DNA of 64,000 nucleotides from Roseiarcus sp963782255 (GCA_963782255.1 CAWAIS010000001.1:3658001-3722000); one strand, 5' to 3'. Shown: positions 14,931 to 24,260, counted from the stretch's first letter. The notes: generated from the sequence alone by a model not told the origin. Made by a program: numbers and translations.

Positions 14931-16917
14931 GTAGAGTAGGAGTGTGGCGCGGTGGCTGTAGGTCGAGCATATCGGTTGGCCGCCCCTTTCGTCTGGCGGT
15001 GCCTCAGTGGCTTGACCATGGCTCCGTTTCCACACCCCCCTCATCGAACCGGACAGGCAGATTTCCTGCATCCGGCTCTCGGACAAGACCTCACGCCTTC
15101 GTCCACGGCACGTCGTGCCCAAGCCGGGTCAGACGAACGAGCCCGAAGTGCCCGTAGAGGTGCGAGAGTGGATAGCTCCCGCCCCTTCGTCGCCTGACTT
15201 TGTGCTTGAAGCGCAACCACCGGCGCAACCGCATCGCCGCGTAAGCATCGAGCGCCCGATACGCCTTGCTGAAGGCGCCTACCGAAAAGTAGTTCGCCCA
15301 TCCGCGCAGCGTGCGGTTCACTTTGCCCACCAGCGTTGTGGTCTCTTGCCATGTGCATGATCGCTCGGTCAGCGCGTGGACTTTCTCGACCGCGCGCTGA
15401 ATGTTCTTCTTTGATGGCCGGTAGCCGATACGAGCCTGACCGGTCTTCGCCGAGTACATCCTGCCGAACGTGTATCCCAGAAAGTCAAACTCTCCTTCCG
15501 GCACCTTGCAGATGCGCGTCTTCTCCTCGTTCACCGTCAGCTTCAGCTTGCCCATAATTTCCCGCAGTCGCTGCAAGGCTTCTTCGGCCTTGCCCCTTCT
15601 GCACAGGATCACGAGGTCGTCGGCGTAGGTCACGAGCCGCGTGCCGAGGCTTCGCTCCAGCCCGAACATCTTCCATCCCAGCACGAACCGGCGCATGTAA
15701 ATGTTCGCCAGCAAGGGTGAGATCGGCGAGCCCTGCGGAATGCCGCGCCGCTTGTCCCGCGCCTCGGTCGTACGTGTCCTCCGACCTCGATCGTCGGTTT
15801 CTTCCACGGGACAATCCAGCCACATCCTGATCAGATGAAGCACGCGCCGATCGACGATGCGACGCGCAACCGACTTCAAGAGCTCGGCATGGGGAATGCT
15901 CCCGTAGTAGTCCGCGAGGTCCGCGTCCACGACTTCCGGGTGGCCACGAAACAGCAGCTCCTCCACCTCGACCACCGCCTGCTGGGCGTTGCGCCCGGGG
16001 CGGTAGGCATAGAGTTCCGAGGGAAGGTCGGCCTCGAAGATCGGCTCCAGCACCAGCATCGCGGCTAGCATGCAGACCCGATCCCGCAAGGTTGAGATGC
16101 CCAGCGGCCTGAGTTTGCCGTTGGCCTTCGGTATGAAAACGCGTCTGATTGGGTCCGGTCGGTAAGTCTCCTGCCTGAGCGCAAGCGCCAGTTCGCCCAG
16201 CCATCGCTCGACCCCGTACGCCTCGACGGCCTCGAAGTCCTGACGGTCCACGCCCGGCGCGCCCTTGTTGGAGCGGCACTGGGCGTAGGCGTGCGCCAGA
16301 ATGTCCTCGCGGCTGATCTTGTCGTAGAGGGCGTAGAAGCGGTAGCCGGGTTCAGCCTTCGCTTTCGCGTGCAACGCCGTCTGCAGTTTCTGAACGCTGT
16401 CCGGAGTTGATAGGTTGCCCAATCTCCAGGTCCTTCACTACGTCTTGCGTCTGTCCTGAACTGAGGTCCCTTCCCTCCCCCCGGCGTTACCCGGCTTCCT
16501 CGGTACTACGAACCTCTCCGCCACCCATGAGCGCCCGGCCTCTCCCTCGCGGGCGTCCGGTTGATCATCCCTAACCACGCCCATGGGCTTCCCGTGTTGC
16601 GCGCGCTTTCCTTCCTGTACGTGCCGCCGCCAGTACCCCGGTGCAGCGACTGGGCGTCGTCTTCGCTCGTCTCACCCAGCCGTATCAGCCTTCCCCGAAA
16701 TTGCGGTCGGGTCGGCCTGCACATCGTCCTTTTCGAGGCTTGCTCGGCGTTCACTCGGGTTGCGGCCCGCACACTCGCGCCGTCACCTATACGTGACGCG
16801 CTATACCGAAGGCTTCAGCCATTTCGTCACCTCCATGACTGCTCCGGTTGCTTCCGGCTGGAGCGTTCGCCGGGTGGGCCTCTCACCCACTGGAAAGCGC
16901 CGCCTTTCACGGCGCAC
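14931..16917 (-). mobile_element. Group II intron with encoded reverse transcriptase (complete, intergenic)
   Basis: The boundaries are set by alignment with the second intron of this window, whose edges are fixed by reading-frame restoration. On the minus strand the intron begins GTGCGCC at 16917 and ends ...ACTCTAC at 14931, giving 1987 bases. Domain V lies at about 15044-15080 (minus strand AGCCGGATGCAGGAAATC and its pairing arm CTGTCCGGTT) and domain VI follows. The 5-prime region up to about 16423 holds the RNA domains I-IV and the maturase gene fills 15091-16422. It is inserted between a secreted hypothetical gene and an alpha/beta hydrolase without breaking either. Confidence 0.88.
15091..16422 (-). 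CDS. ltrA: Group II intron reverse transcriptase/maturase
   Basis: The 443-residue protein splices and mobilises its host intron. It shows RT motifs in order: IPKANGKLRPLGISTLRDRV, YAYRPGRNAQQAVVEV, VVDADLADYYGSIPH (first catalytic Asp), GIPQGSPISPLLANIYM, the catalytic YADD in RLVTYADDLVILC, and a maturase (X) domain with FDFLGYTFGR followed by a group II intron maturase-specific region (RGWANYFSVGAFSKAY). A terminal endonuclease (HNH) domain is absent, so retrohoming would depend on reverse splicing into single-stranded or replicating DNA. No frameshift is present, so the intron may be active. Confidence 0.95.
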   Translation of the reverse strand: MGNLSTPDSVQKLQTALHAKAKAEPGYRFYALYDKISREDILAHAYAQCRSNKGAPGVDRQDFEAVEAYGVERWLGELALALRQETYRPDPIRRVFIPKANGKLRPLGISTLRDRVCMLAAMLVLEPIFEADLPSELYAYRPGRNAQQAVVEVEELLFRGHPEVVDADLADYYGSIPHAELLKSVARRIVDRRVLHLIRMWLDCPVEETDDRGRRTRTTEARDKRRGIPQGSPISPLLANIYMRRFVLGWKMFGLERSLGTRLVTYADDLVILCRRGKAEEALQRLREIMGKLKLTVNEEKTRICKVPEGEFDFLGYTFGRMYSAKTGQARIGYRPSKKNIQRAVEKVHALTERSCTWQETTTLVGKVNRTLRGWANYFSVGAFSKAYRALDAYAAMRLRRWLRFKHKVRRRRGGSYPLSHLYGHFGLVRLTRLGHDVPWTKA

Positions 16918-17027
16918 GCAAGGAACAGACATTCACGACCACGAGTTTCGCACTAGATCTGGCTCAGGCGGACTTGACCGGCATTGGCGACGAACTACAC
17001 TCACGTGAAGATTTTGGGGAACGTCGA

Positions 17028-17864
17028 ATGAGCGCCGGCGCAAGCCGACATCCTGAAGCCGCGCCGGGACTGTTGCTACAATTGCTCGAGATCCGCGCGT
17101 TGTGGGAGCATTACGCGGCGGTCGCCGTGCGCCCGCTGTGGAGCGCGGCCGCGAGAGGCGATGGGGGCCCGGTTCTTGTGCTTCCTGGGCTGGCCGCGGG
17201 CGACGGCAGCACGGGCCTTCTGCGCCGCTTCCTGCGCTCACGCGGATTCGCCGCCGTCGGCTGGGGGCAGGGTCTCAATCTCGGACTGCGGGAAGGCGTC
17301 ATGGAGCACGCGCACGACCGGCTGCGCAACCTCTACGCGGAGCACGGACGCGCCGTCAGCATCGTCGGTTGGAGCCTCGGCGGGCTTTATGCGCGCGAAC
17401 TCGCCAAGCAGTCCCCGGAGATGGTGCGTCTCGTCATCACTCTGGGTTCGCCGTTCACCGGCCATCCGCGCGAGACCAACGCCTGGCGCCTTTACGAGTT
17501 CGCCAGCGGCCATCGCATCGGGTCGCACGATTTTCACGGGCCCTTGCGCGCCCCGCCGCCCGTGCCGACGACCTCGATCTGGAGCCCGACCGACGGCGTC
17601 GTCTCCTGGCGCTGCTGCGTGGAGAGCCGGCGAGCTCTGGCCGAGAACATCGTGGTCGAGTTGAGCCATCTGGGGCTCGGGGCGCATCCCGCGGTCCTCT
17701 ATGCGATCGCCGACCGGCTCGCCCAGCCGGAGGGCGAGTGGCAGCCGTTCCATCGCAGGGGATGGCGGCGGCTGATCTACGGCGATCCGCGCCGGCGGGC
17801 GACGCGCGGTTCCGCCGAGACCGGAAGCGCCGCGCATTCGCTGCCGGCGCCCAGCCGGACTTGA
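17028..17864 (+). CDS. Alpha/beta hydrolase (lipase/esterase-like)
   Basis: This 278-residue protein has the alpha/beta hydrolase core: VLVLPGLAAGDGSTG (oxyanion strand), the nucleophile elbow VGWSLGGLYA (GWSLG, Ser nucleophile), VITLGSPFTG, an acid residue in SPTDGVVS, and a His in LSHLGLGAHPAVL. The pattern resembles PGAP1-like or lipase class proteins lacking a signal peptide. ATG 17028 is chosen because the codons upstream in this frame lie in the group II intron and its flank. It is monocistronic. Substrate cannot be told. Confidence 0.8.
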   Translation: MSAGASRHPEAAPGLLLQLLEIRALWEHYAAVAVRPLWSAAARGDGGPVLVLPGLAAGDGSTGLLRRFLRSRGFAAVGWGQGLNLGLREGVMEHAHDRLRNLYAEHGRAVSIVGWSLGGLYARELAKQSPEMVRLVITLGSPFTGHPRETNAWRLYEFASGHRIGSHDFHGPLRAPPPVPTTSIWSPTDGVVSWRCCVESRRALAENIVVELSHLGLGAHPAVLYAIADRLAQPEGEWQPFHRRGWRRLIYGDPRRRATRGSAETGSAAHSLPAPSRT

Positions 17865-18327
17865 CCGCACCGCCGACAGGCGACCTCAAGCCGGCCAAAG
17901 AACGCTTCCATTGTGTTCTTTAACGTCTGTCGTGGCTATGGAGCGGCGTCCAAAGGCCGACTTGAGGCCAATTCCTCCAAGCCAAACCAAGCCAAACCAA
18001 GCTAAATCCAAGCCAGACCAAACCAAATGCAAGGAAAATGCAAGGAATTAACCTTGTATTTCCTTGCATTTCCTTTGGCGAATCGGGACTTTTCAATGGG
18101 TTAAGAGCAAAAAAAATCCAAGCCCATTTGCGCACGCTAAACACCTCGCCCACTCCCTAGTTTTGTTGCTTTTCGCGCCTTTGCCGGCGCCGCCCTTCCA
18201 CGTTATCGCCTTGACAAATAAGCATCGCCTATCCTTCGCCGCCGAGAAGACCCCACGATCGGCGCCGCCACGATCTCGATCCGGCCAGTTCGCAAGGTAG
18301 CACGAATTCTGTTTTTCAAAAAGAATT
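17865..18327. repeat. Intergenic repeat cluster: aagccaaacc tandem array, large stem and a dispersed motif
   Basis: At about 17977-18025 the sequence repeats variants of aagccaaacc. It runs into an imperfect inverted repeat (18023-18078) whose arms are built from atgcaagga(a) units around a central aattaa. Directly after it lies a 24-base motif (18080-18103, ending ttttcaatgggtta) that recurs at 31364-31387 with 22 of 24 matches. A 77-codon minus-strand frame over the array is a product of the repeat, not a gene. The remainder up to the IS1595 copy shows nothing I can name. Confidence 0.7.
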
Positions 18328-19361
18328 CCTGATTACGCGGCAACGTCAGCCAGTTTTAGCAAGCGGTAAGGCATCGGGAGGGTCCTCAGCGCAACGAATG
18401 CGAGGCGGGGGATCATGGTTTCGAGCTCGTATCGGCGATTGAATCGATATTCGAACTCCGCGAGATATCGAGGGACGTGTTTTTCTCCTACGGCTCGGTA
18501 GGTCCCGACGAGGGCGGCTTTGATATTGCCCAATGCGGTATTGACCCATTTGAAAGCAGGGGTGCGAACCGCTTGCTTGCCGCTTCCGGTCTTTTTTGAG
18601 GTGTGCAGGCATCCGGCTTGGGTGACGGCGGCGAAGCACGCCAGGCCGTCGGAGACGATATTGGCGCCGGGCCTGAGCGCGGTGCTTGCGAGTTTTCGGA
18701 TCGCAAAGCTGCTGAAGGCTTTGACAGGCCGAAGGATGATTTGATCTGGCTTGCCGTCGTCGGTTGTCGCGACCGCAGCGACGAACGGCGTCTTGCCTGT
18801 TGCGCCGCGCCCGCGGCGGCCGGACCGGGCGCCGCCGATATAGGCGTCGTCCATCTGGACGTTGCCTTTCAAGCGTTTGCTCGCGTTACGCTCCAACATG
18901 ACTTGAGCGAGCTTGTGCTTCATCATCCAAGCAGCCGTCTGGGTGACGCCAAGGCGTCGACCGAGTTCGATACTGGAAATGCCCTTCTTTGATTGCGTGA
19001 CCAGGTAGATCGTCTTGAACCAGATGCGCAGCGGCAGCTTGCTCGAAGCGAAGATCGTTCCCGCTTTGACAGAGGTCTGCTTGCGACACGCGTTACACTG
19101 GAATAAACGCCGCGCGCCGCGCGTGACGACGCAGTGATCAGCGCCCTTGCACCCGGGACATTCGAACCCGTTCGGCCACCGCCATTTGACCAGCGCCGCA
19201 TGACATTGCTCTTCGGTTCCGTAAATCTCCGCGAAACGAGCCTCGCTGAGGCCTTTCTGAAACTGAACCTGATTGCGCGCCATCAGAGAACCCCTGCGAA
19301 AACAACATGTTCATGTTCCGTTCTACTGAACGTCTGAAGCTGACGCAAGCGCGTAATCAGG
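18328..19361 (-). mobile_element. IS1595-family element, copy A (1034 bp)
   Basis: The ends are cctgattacgcggcaacgtcagc at the left and its imperfect inverse at the right (gctgacgcaagcgcgtaatcagg), with a 4-base mismatch block in the middle. The 8-base sequence aaagaatt flanks both sides (18320-18327 and 19362-19369), a clean target duplication. The element carries one intact transposase on the minus strand. Copy B (31412) and copy C (63334) are nearly identical to it, which implies recent transposition. Confidence 0.96.
18333..19283 (-). CDS. IS1595-family transposase (copy A)
   Basis: The 316-residue protein has the N-terminal zinc-binding domain of this family (CPGCKGADHC...FQCNACRKQTS), a helix-turn-helix-like stretch (GISSIELGRRLGVTQTAAWMMKHK) and the ISXO2-like DDE core (VQMDDAYIGGARSG, ANIVSDGLACFAAV, then EKHVPRYLAEFEYRFNRRYELE with the final acidic residue). 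Its reading frame is open over the whole element and the stop lies 5 bases inside the left end. The gene starts ATG 19283, close to the right inverted repeat that must carry its promoter. Confidence 0.95.
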   Translation of the reverse strand: MARNQVQFQKGLSEARFAEIYGTEEQCHAALVKWRWPNGFECPGCKGADHCVVTRGARRLFQCNACRKQTSVKAGTIFASSKLPLRIWFKTIYLVTQSKKGISSIELGRRLGVTQTAAWMMKHKLAQVMLERNASKRLKGNVQMDDAYIGGARSGRRGRGATGKTPFVAAVATTDDGKPDQIILRPVKAFSSFAIRKLASTALRPGANIVSDGLACFAAVTQAGCLHTSKKTGSGKQAVRTPAFKWVNTALGNIKAALVGTYRAVGEKHVPRYLAEFEYRFNRRYELETMIPRLAFVALRTLPMPYRLLKLADVAA

Positions 19362-19567
19362 AAAGAATTTGTTGCGAGCAATTATCGCGCTGCATGTTGG
19401 CGCCGCGGTCGGCCGACCCGACCCCGCGATCTCGTCGCTCCGCGCATCTCATCCGGCCGGCACAATTCCTATGCGCGGCTTCTCAAAAAAATTCCTCGAT
19501 GCTGCACCACTTTGACAGTTCGGACATTCATAGCTATCGTATCGACTCAAGTGGGAGCATTATTTCA

Positions 19568-21654
19568 ATGAAAAACGAAAAGATCACTGAACAATTTGTT
19601 CGAGAAGAGCTTCAACGGCTACACTATTACGATAATTATAATGACATTCAAATCGAAGAGCAAAAGAGCAATATCGACGCTGTAAAGCGCTTACTTAAAC
19701 TGTCCAGCAAGTCAGGTAAAGGCGGATCAGGCGCTCCAGAATTTATAATCAGCTCCCCCAGCACTCCAGATTTCTTGATTATTGTTGAATGTAAGGCTGA
19801 TACGAAAGACCACGCCAGCGGATCCATTGACGCGTTGCTCTCAGGTGACGCACTAATTGAAACAGCTGAGGTAAGGGCGAAGCGGGTACAAAAATATGCA
19901 ATTGATGGAGTCCTTCATTATGCCAAGAGCCTGGCAAAAGAATTTAACGTGATCGCACTCGCCGTCAGCGGAGATTTAAAGCTAGCGGTCAAGATTTCGA
20001 CCTACTCGCACACCAAGGCAGCCGACCGTCCGAAAGTATTAAATGCAAAAGGTGGCACTCAGTTAACTTCTGTTATCGCATGGAGCGACTATATCGAAAA
20101 TGCCACCTTTGATCCCACAATTCAAAACCTTAGGTTTGATGAGCTCATGGCGTTCGCTCGCGACCTTCATGAATTCATGCGCGATCACGCTAAGTTAACA
20201 GAGTCTGAGAAGCCGTTATTAGTCAGTGGTACATTGATTGCTCTCAGAAATAAGCCATTCGCTGTCTCATATGGAGAGGAATGTCCGGAGGAATTACAGC
20301 AAGCTTGGATGAAGACAATACAACATGAGATCAATAAGGCAAATCTTCCTCAAGCAAAGAAAGATAATATGACTCAGCCTTATTCAAGCATTGCTGTTCA
20401 TCCCGAATTGGGCAAGTCAACTACAGCGTATCCCAAAGGGGTGCTTCACGAGCTTATAAATCGACTTAATCAAAAAGTTTGGCCCTTTATAAGCGTTTAC
20501 CACGATTTTGATGTTGTTGGGCGGTTTTATGGAGAGTTTCTACGGTACACCGGGGGTGACAAAAAGGCACTCGGAATTGTACTGACCCCTCGGCATGTAA
20601 CCGAACTATTTGCTTTGCTTGCCAACGTTCATAAAGACAGCACGGTTCTAGATATATGTGCGGGTACTGGAGGTTTTCTAATTTCCGCTATGCATCAGAT
20701 GATGAAGACCGCTGAAACAGAAGATCAAAGAAAACGGATCAAGCAACGTGGCTTGATTGGAGTCTCCTTGAAGCCGTTATGTCCCTACCCGACGAGTTAT
20801 TCTATCCGGTCGGTGTAATAACGTGCGCAATGGTATTTACGGCTCATGCGCCTCACGCAACTAGCAATAAGAAAACGTGGTTTGGTTACTGGATGGATGA
20901 TGGTTTCACTAAAACAAAGCACAGGGGGCGAGTGGACTTAGAGAATAAGTGGCCCGCGATTAGAGACCATTGGGTTGAAATGTTCCGTAACCGCGAAGTC
21001 CACCCTGGAGAGAGCGTTCTTCAACCGGTCTCTGATGAGGATGAGTGGTGCGCGGAAGCATATATGGAAACAGACTATCATCTAATACCGGCCAAGTCAT
21101 TTGCGGATGCTGTTAGCAATTACGCCGCTTGGAATGTCTGTCGGCCAAGGGATGTTATGGTTGCGGACTTCGATGGTGCTGGCCTAGACTGGAGAGCTTA
21201 CGTACTCGGTGATCTCTTCGATATCAAAAAAGGCAAAAGGCTTACCAGGGCAAATATGCGTGAAGGAAATATTCCATTTGTCGGCGCAATCGATAGCAAT
21301 AATGGTGTAACAGCATACGTTTCGCAAAACGCTCAGCACTCCGGAGGAACTTTGACGGTAATCTATAATGGAGCAGGCGTTGCAGACGCGTTTTACCAAC
21401 CGGTCCCGTATAGGTGTTCCGATGACGTTAACGTATTGTATCCGAAATTTGAGATGAGCGCCAAGGTTGGGCTCTTCATTGCGACTGTTATTAGACTAGA
21501 GAAGTATCGATTTAGCTATGGCCGAAAATGGCATCTCGAGAGGATGCTGAAGAGTGAGATTCGACTGCCTGTGTCGAACGAAGGCACGTTAGATATAGCG
21601 CGCATGGAAGCGTTTATGGATGCATTGCCTTTCGGAAAGCAGATCGAGCAATAA
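19568..21654 (+). pseudogene. Restriction-modification enzyme (HsdR_N nuclease + N6-adenine methylase + HsdS-like) with internal deletion
   Basis: The gene is visibly AT-rich compared with every neighbour. The first reading (to 20818) starts MKNEKITEQFVREELQRL and has a PD-(D/E)xK nuclease motif (TPDFLIIVECKAD) and then the HsdM part with the AdoMet motif I (VLDICAGTGGFLISAMHQM). At 20771 the frame jumps: GLIGV is followed by LLEAVMSLPDELF in another frame (20779-21654), which carries the C-terminal HsdM region and an HsdS-like target recognition domain (YVLGDLFDIKKGKRLTRANMREG). The catalytic NPPY/F motif IV region, on the order of 150 residues, is missing. The fused nuclease-methylase-specificity layout resembles type IIG/type I hybrid enzymes. 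It is non-functional as written. Confidence 0.85.
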
Positions 21655-21757
21655 ATGGAAGCGAGATACTCAGCAAGTACGGGATATGCCTGTTGATAAA
21701 CCCGGTTCAGGCTCCCGCGCGTTTTATGGCGGAGCTTTGGGGCTCATTGAGGACAAC

Positions 21758-22069
21758 ATGGGTGCTCGTCTTGTTCCGAGAGGCGCGCTCGCCGCCGTCG
21801 CAGGCGCCTTGATGTTGGTCGCTTCGTCCAGTCCGTCGCCGGCGTTCACGCTTTCCTCTCCCTCGCTGGCGCAGCCGGTCGTGACGGGGGATATCCAACA
21901 GGTCTGGTGGGATCGGTGGGGCCGATGGCATCCGAATTGGGGCTGGCGCCCCTGGTATCGGCGCCACTATTGGCGCCCCTGGTATCGGCACTACTATTGG
22001 CGCCCGTATCATCACCCCTGGCGGCGTTGCTGGTGGACCTGGCATGGCCGCGTCTGCCGCTGGTACTGA
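21758..22069 (+). CDS. Secreted Trp/Tyr/Arg/His-rich hypothetical protein
   Basis: The 103-residue precursor has a signal peptide (LVPRGALAAVAGALMLVASSSPSPAFT) and a mature part dominated by repeats of the type RPWYRRHYWRPWYRHYYWRP, ending in GRVCRWY. Short proteins of this composition are frequent in Hyphomicrobiales and are of unknown function. ATG 21758 has GAGG upstream; the earlier in-frame ATG codons lie in the tail of the restriction pseudogene. GC content returns to the local average here, marking the edge of the acquired segment. Confidence 0.7.
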   Translation: MGARLVPRGALAAVAGALMLVASSSPSPAFTLSSPSLAQPVVTGDIQQVWWDRWGRWHPNWGWRPWYRRHYWRPWYRHYYWRPYHHPWRRCWWTWHGRVCRWY

Positions 22070-22084
22070 AGCCCTCGCGGCCCG

Positions 22085-22831
22085 TCACGCCTCCATCCTG
22101 GCGACGAGCGCCTCGGAAATCTCGAAGTTGGCGGTGACGTTCTGGACGTCGTCATTGTCTTCGAGCTGGCCGATGAGGCGCAGAATCTTCTCTCCCGCCT
22201 CGTCGTCGACGGCGATCGTGTTCTGAGGGCGCCAGACGAGAGACGCCTTGCGCGGCTCGCCGAATTTGGCTTCGAGCGCCTTCTGGGCGTCTGCGAGCTC
22301 CTCGACCGAGGTGATGATCTCATGCTCCTCGGGGTCTGACGCGACGTCGTCGGCGCCCGCCTCGATCGCGGCCTCGAGCATCGCGTCGTCGTCGGCGACC
22401 TTGCGGTCGTAGACGATGAGCCCTACCCGGTCGAACATGAAGGACACCGCGCCGGTCTCCGCCAGCGAGCCGCCGGCCTTGGCGAAATAGGAGCGGACTT
22501 CGCCAGCGGTGCGATTGCGGTTGTCGGTCAGCGCCTCGACGATGACGGCGACGCCGCCGGGCGCATAGCCCTCGTAGCGGACCTCGTCATAGTTCTCGCC
22601 TTCCCCGGCGGAGGCCTTCTTGATGGCGCGCTCGATGTTGTCCTTGGGCATGTTCTCCGCCCGGGCGGCTAGGACGGCTGCGCGCAGGCGCGCGTTCATC
22701 GCCGGATCGGGCAGCCCGAGCTTCGCGGCGACCGTGATTTCGCGGGCGAGTTTCGAGAAGAGCTTGGAGCGGATCGCATCCTGCTTGCCCTTCTTGTGCA
22801 TGATGTTCTTGAACTGACTATGACCGGCCAT
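22085..22831 (-). CDS. yebC: YebC/PmpR-family protein (probable transcriptional/translational regulator)
   Basis: The 248-residue protein opens with the invariant MAGHSQFKNIMHKKGKQDA and continues with FSKLAREITVAAKLG and ENMPKDNIERAIKKASAG, all YebC signatures. YebC-family proteins were described as regulators and more recently as factors that ease ribosome stalling at difficult sequences. All three domains appear complete. It is divergent from alkB with 64 bases between start codons. Confidence 0.96.
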   Translation of the reverse strand: MAGHSQFKNIMHKKGKQDAIRSKLFSKLAREITVAAKLGLPDPAMNARLRAAVLAARAENMPKDNIERAIKKASAGEGENYDEVRYEGYAPGGVAVIVEALTDNRNRTAGEVRSYFAKAGGSLAETGAVSFMFDRVGLIVYDRKVADDDAMLEAAIEAGADDVASDPEEHEIITSVEELADAQKALEAKFGEPRKASLVWRPQNTIAVDDEAGEKILRLIGQLEDNDDVQNVTANFEISEALVARMEA

Positions 22832-22895
22832 ACATCGCCTCGGGAAGACCGCGCGCTTCCGCGCGAATGGGTGTGAAATTGGCGCACCCTATACG

Positions 22896-23564
22896 ATGCG
22901 CTCGGGGTCAAGGGAAGGCGAGAAGAGGTTGCTGAGCAGCTCGTCCGGCGCGGTCCGCGTCGTTCCCGGCGTCGTTTATGTCCCCGGCTTCCTCAGCCGA
23001 ACCGAGCAGGAGACGCTACGGGACGAGGTCCGCGCGATCCTTGTCGAGGCGCCCCTCTATCGTCCGCGCATGCCGCGCACCGGCAAGCCCTTCTCCGTCA
23101 TGATGAGCAATTGCGGTCCGCTCGGCTGGGTGTCGGACGAATGCGGCTACCGCTATCAGCCGGCCCACCCCGAGACAGGCCGTCCCTGGCCGGCCATGCC
23201 GGCGCGGTTGATGGAGGCATGGGCGACGCTGGCCCCGGACGGGCCGCCGCCAGAGGCCTGCCTCATCAACGTCTATGACATGAAGGCACGCATGGGGCTG
23301 CACCAGGACAGCGACGAACAGGAGATTTCAGCGCCGGTCGTGTCCCTGTCCCTGGGCGACACGGCGTTGTTTCGGCTGGGGGGCCTGAAGCGAGGCGACG
23401 CGACCCGCTCCTTCCGCCTTGCGTCGGGGGACGCATTGGTTCTGGGCGGCCCGGCGCGGATGGCATTTCACGGCGTCGATCGGATTCTTCCAGGAGCCTC
23501 GACCCTGCTCGCCGAGGGAGGCCGCATCAACCTGACGTTGCGCCGCGTGACACGCCCGACCTGA
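22896..23564 (+). CDS. alkB: AlkB-type 2-oxoglutarate/Fe(II)-dependent DNA repair dioxygenase
   Basis: AlkB removes methyl groups from 1-methyladenine and 3-methylcytosine in nucleic acids. The 222-residue protein shows FSVMMSNCGPLGWVSD, the substrate-lid region YRYQPAHPETGRPWPAMP, the iron-binding HQDSDE (His and Asp), VSLSLGDTALFRLGG, a second His in MAFHGVDRI, and the terminal RINLTLRR with the 2-oxoglutarate-binding arginines. ATG 22896 is the first start; a downstream TTG is possible. It is divergent from yebC. Confidence 0.93.
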   Translation: MRSGSREGEKRLLSSSSGAVRVVPGVVYVPGFLSRTEQETLRDEVRAILVEAPLYRPRMPRTGKPFSVMMSNCGPLGWVSDECGYRYQPAHPETGRPWPAMPARLMEAWATLAPDGPPPEACLINVYDMKARMGLHQDSDEQEISAPVVSLSLGDTALFRLGGLKRGDATRSFRLASGDALVLGGPARMAFHGVDRILPGASTLLAEGGRINLTLRRVTRPT

Positions 23565-23582
23565 CGCTCACGACCTGACGGG

Positions 23583-24182
23583 TCACTCCTGGGACGCCTG
23601 CTCCTCCTTGGGCGCTTGCCTCGGTCCGCCCTTCGACACGCCGACCATTGCCGGCCGCAAAACCCGGTCGCCGATGGTCCAACCGCTCTGCACCACCTGG
23701 GAGACCGTTCCCGCGGGAAGCGTCTCGTCGGGCGCCTCGAAAATCGCCTGATGGAAATTCGGGTCGAACTTCTGGCCCTTGGGATCGAGCTTTCTGACAC
23801 CATGCCGTCCGAGGGCGGCTTCCAGATCGCGCGCTGTCAGTTCGACGCCCTCGATCACGGACTGGATCTGCGGGTCGGCGGCGGCGCGCGCATCAGCGGG
23901 CAAATGCTCGAGCGCCCGCGCCAGATTGTCGACGACGGTCAGCATATCGCGCGCGAAACTCGTGACCCCGTAGGTCTTGGCGTCGGAGACTTCGCGCTCG
24001 GTGCGGCGGCGCAGATTCTCCATCTCCGCCAGCGTCCTGAGCACGCGGTCCTTCAACTGGCCGTTCTCGGCGTTCAGCGCATCGATCACCGCAAAAGCGT
24101 CGCGCTCGGCGGGTTGGCGCTCGGCGGCCTCATCGTCGGGCGCGGGCGAGCCTGCGCCCCGTTCGGCGTTCGCGTCAGTCAT
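23583..24182 (-). CDS. grpE: GrpE nucleotide exchange factor of DnaK
   Basis: GrpE dimers release ADP from DnaK in the protein-folding cycle. The 199-residue protein has a long coiled coil (NAENGQLKDRVLRTLAEMENLRRRTERE), the SFARDMLTVVDNLARAL segment, GVELTARDLEAALGRHGV, and the C-terminal beta domain with FDPNFHQAIFE and GTVSQVVQSGWTIGDRVLRPAMVGVSKG, ending the usual way. It starts 78 bases after the glnD stop on the same strand; a heat-shock promoter was not identified. Confidence 0.97.
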   Translation of the reverse strand: MTDANAERGAGSPAPDDEAAERQPAERDAFAVIDALNAENGQLKDRVLRTLAEMENLRRRTEREVSDAKTYGVTSFARDMLTVVDNLARALEHLPADARAAADPQIQSVIEGVELTARDLEAALGRHGVRKLDPKGQKFDPNFHQAIFEAPDETLPAGTVSQVVQSGWTIGDRVLRPAMVGVSKGGPRQAPKEEQASQE

Positions 24183-24260
24183 GTGTCATAAGCCCCGGTT
24201 TGATTTTTCGACGGATATCAGGGGTGGCGGAACAAAAATCAAGCGCGGGCGGGCGCGATC

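Noticed and set aside
16918..16953. Alternative 5-prime end of the first group II intron at GTGCGAAAC (16953)
   Set aside because: The second intron, whose edges are fixed by reading-frame restoration, aligns with GTGCGCC at 16917 instead.
17920..18153. Minus-strand 77-codon frame with LVWLGFSLVWLGLAW, resembling a membrane protein
   Set aside because: The hydrophobic pattern comes from the tandem aagccaaacc repeat, not from selection for a protein; no ribosome-binding site.
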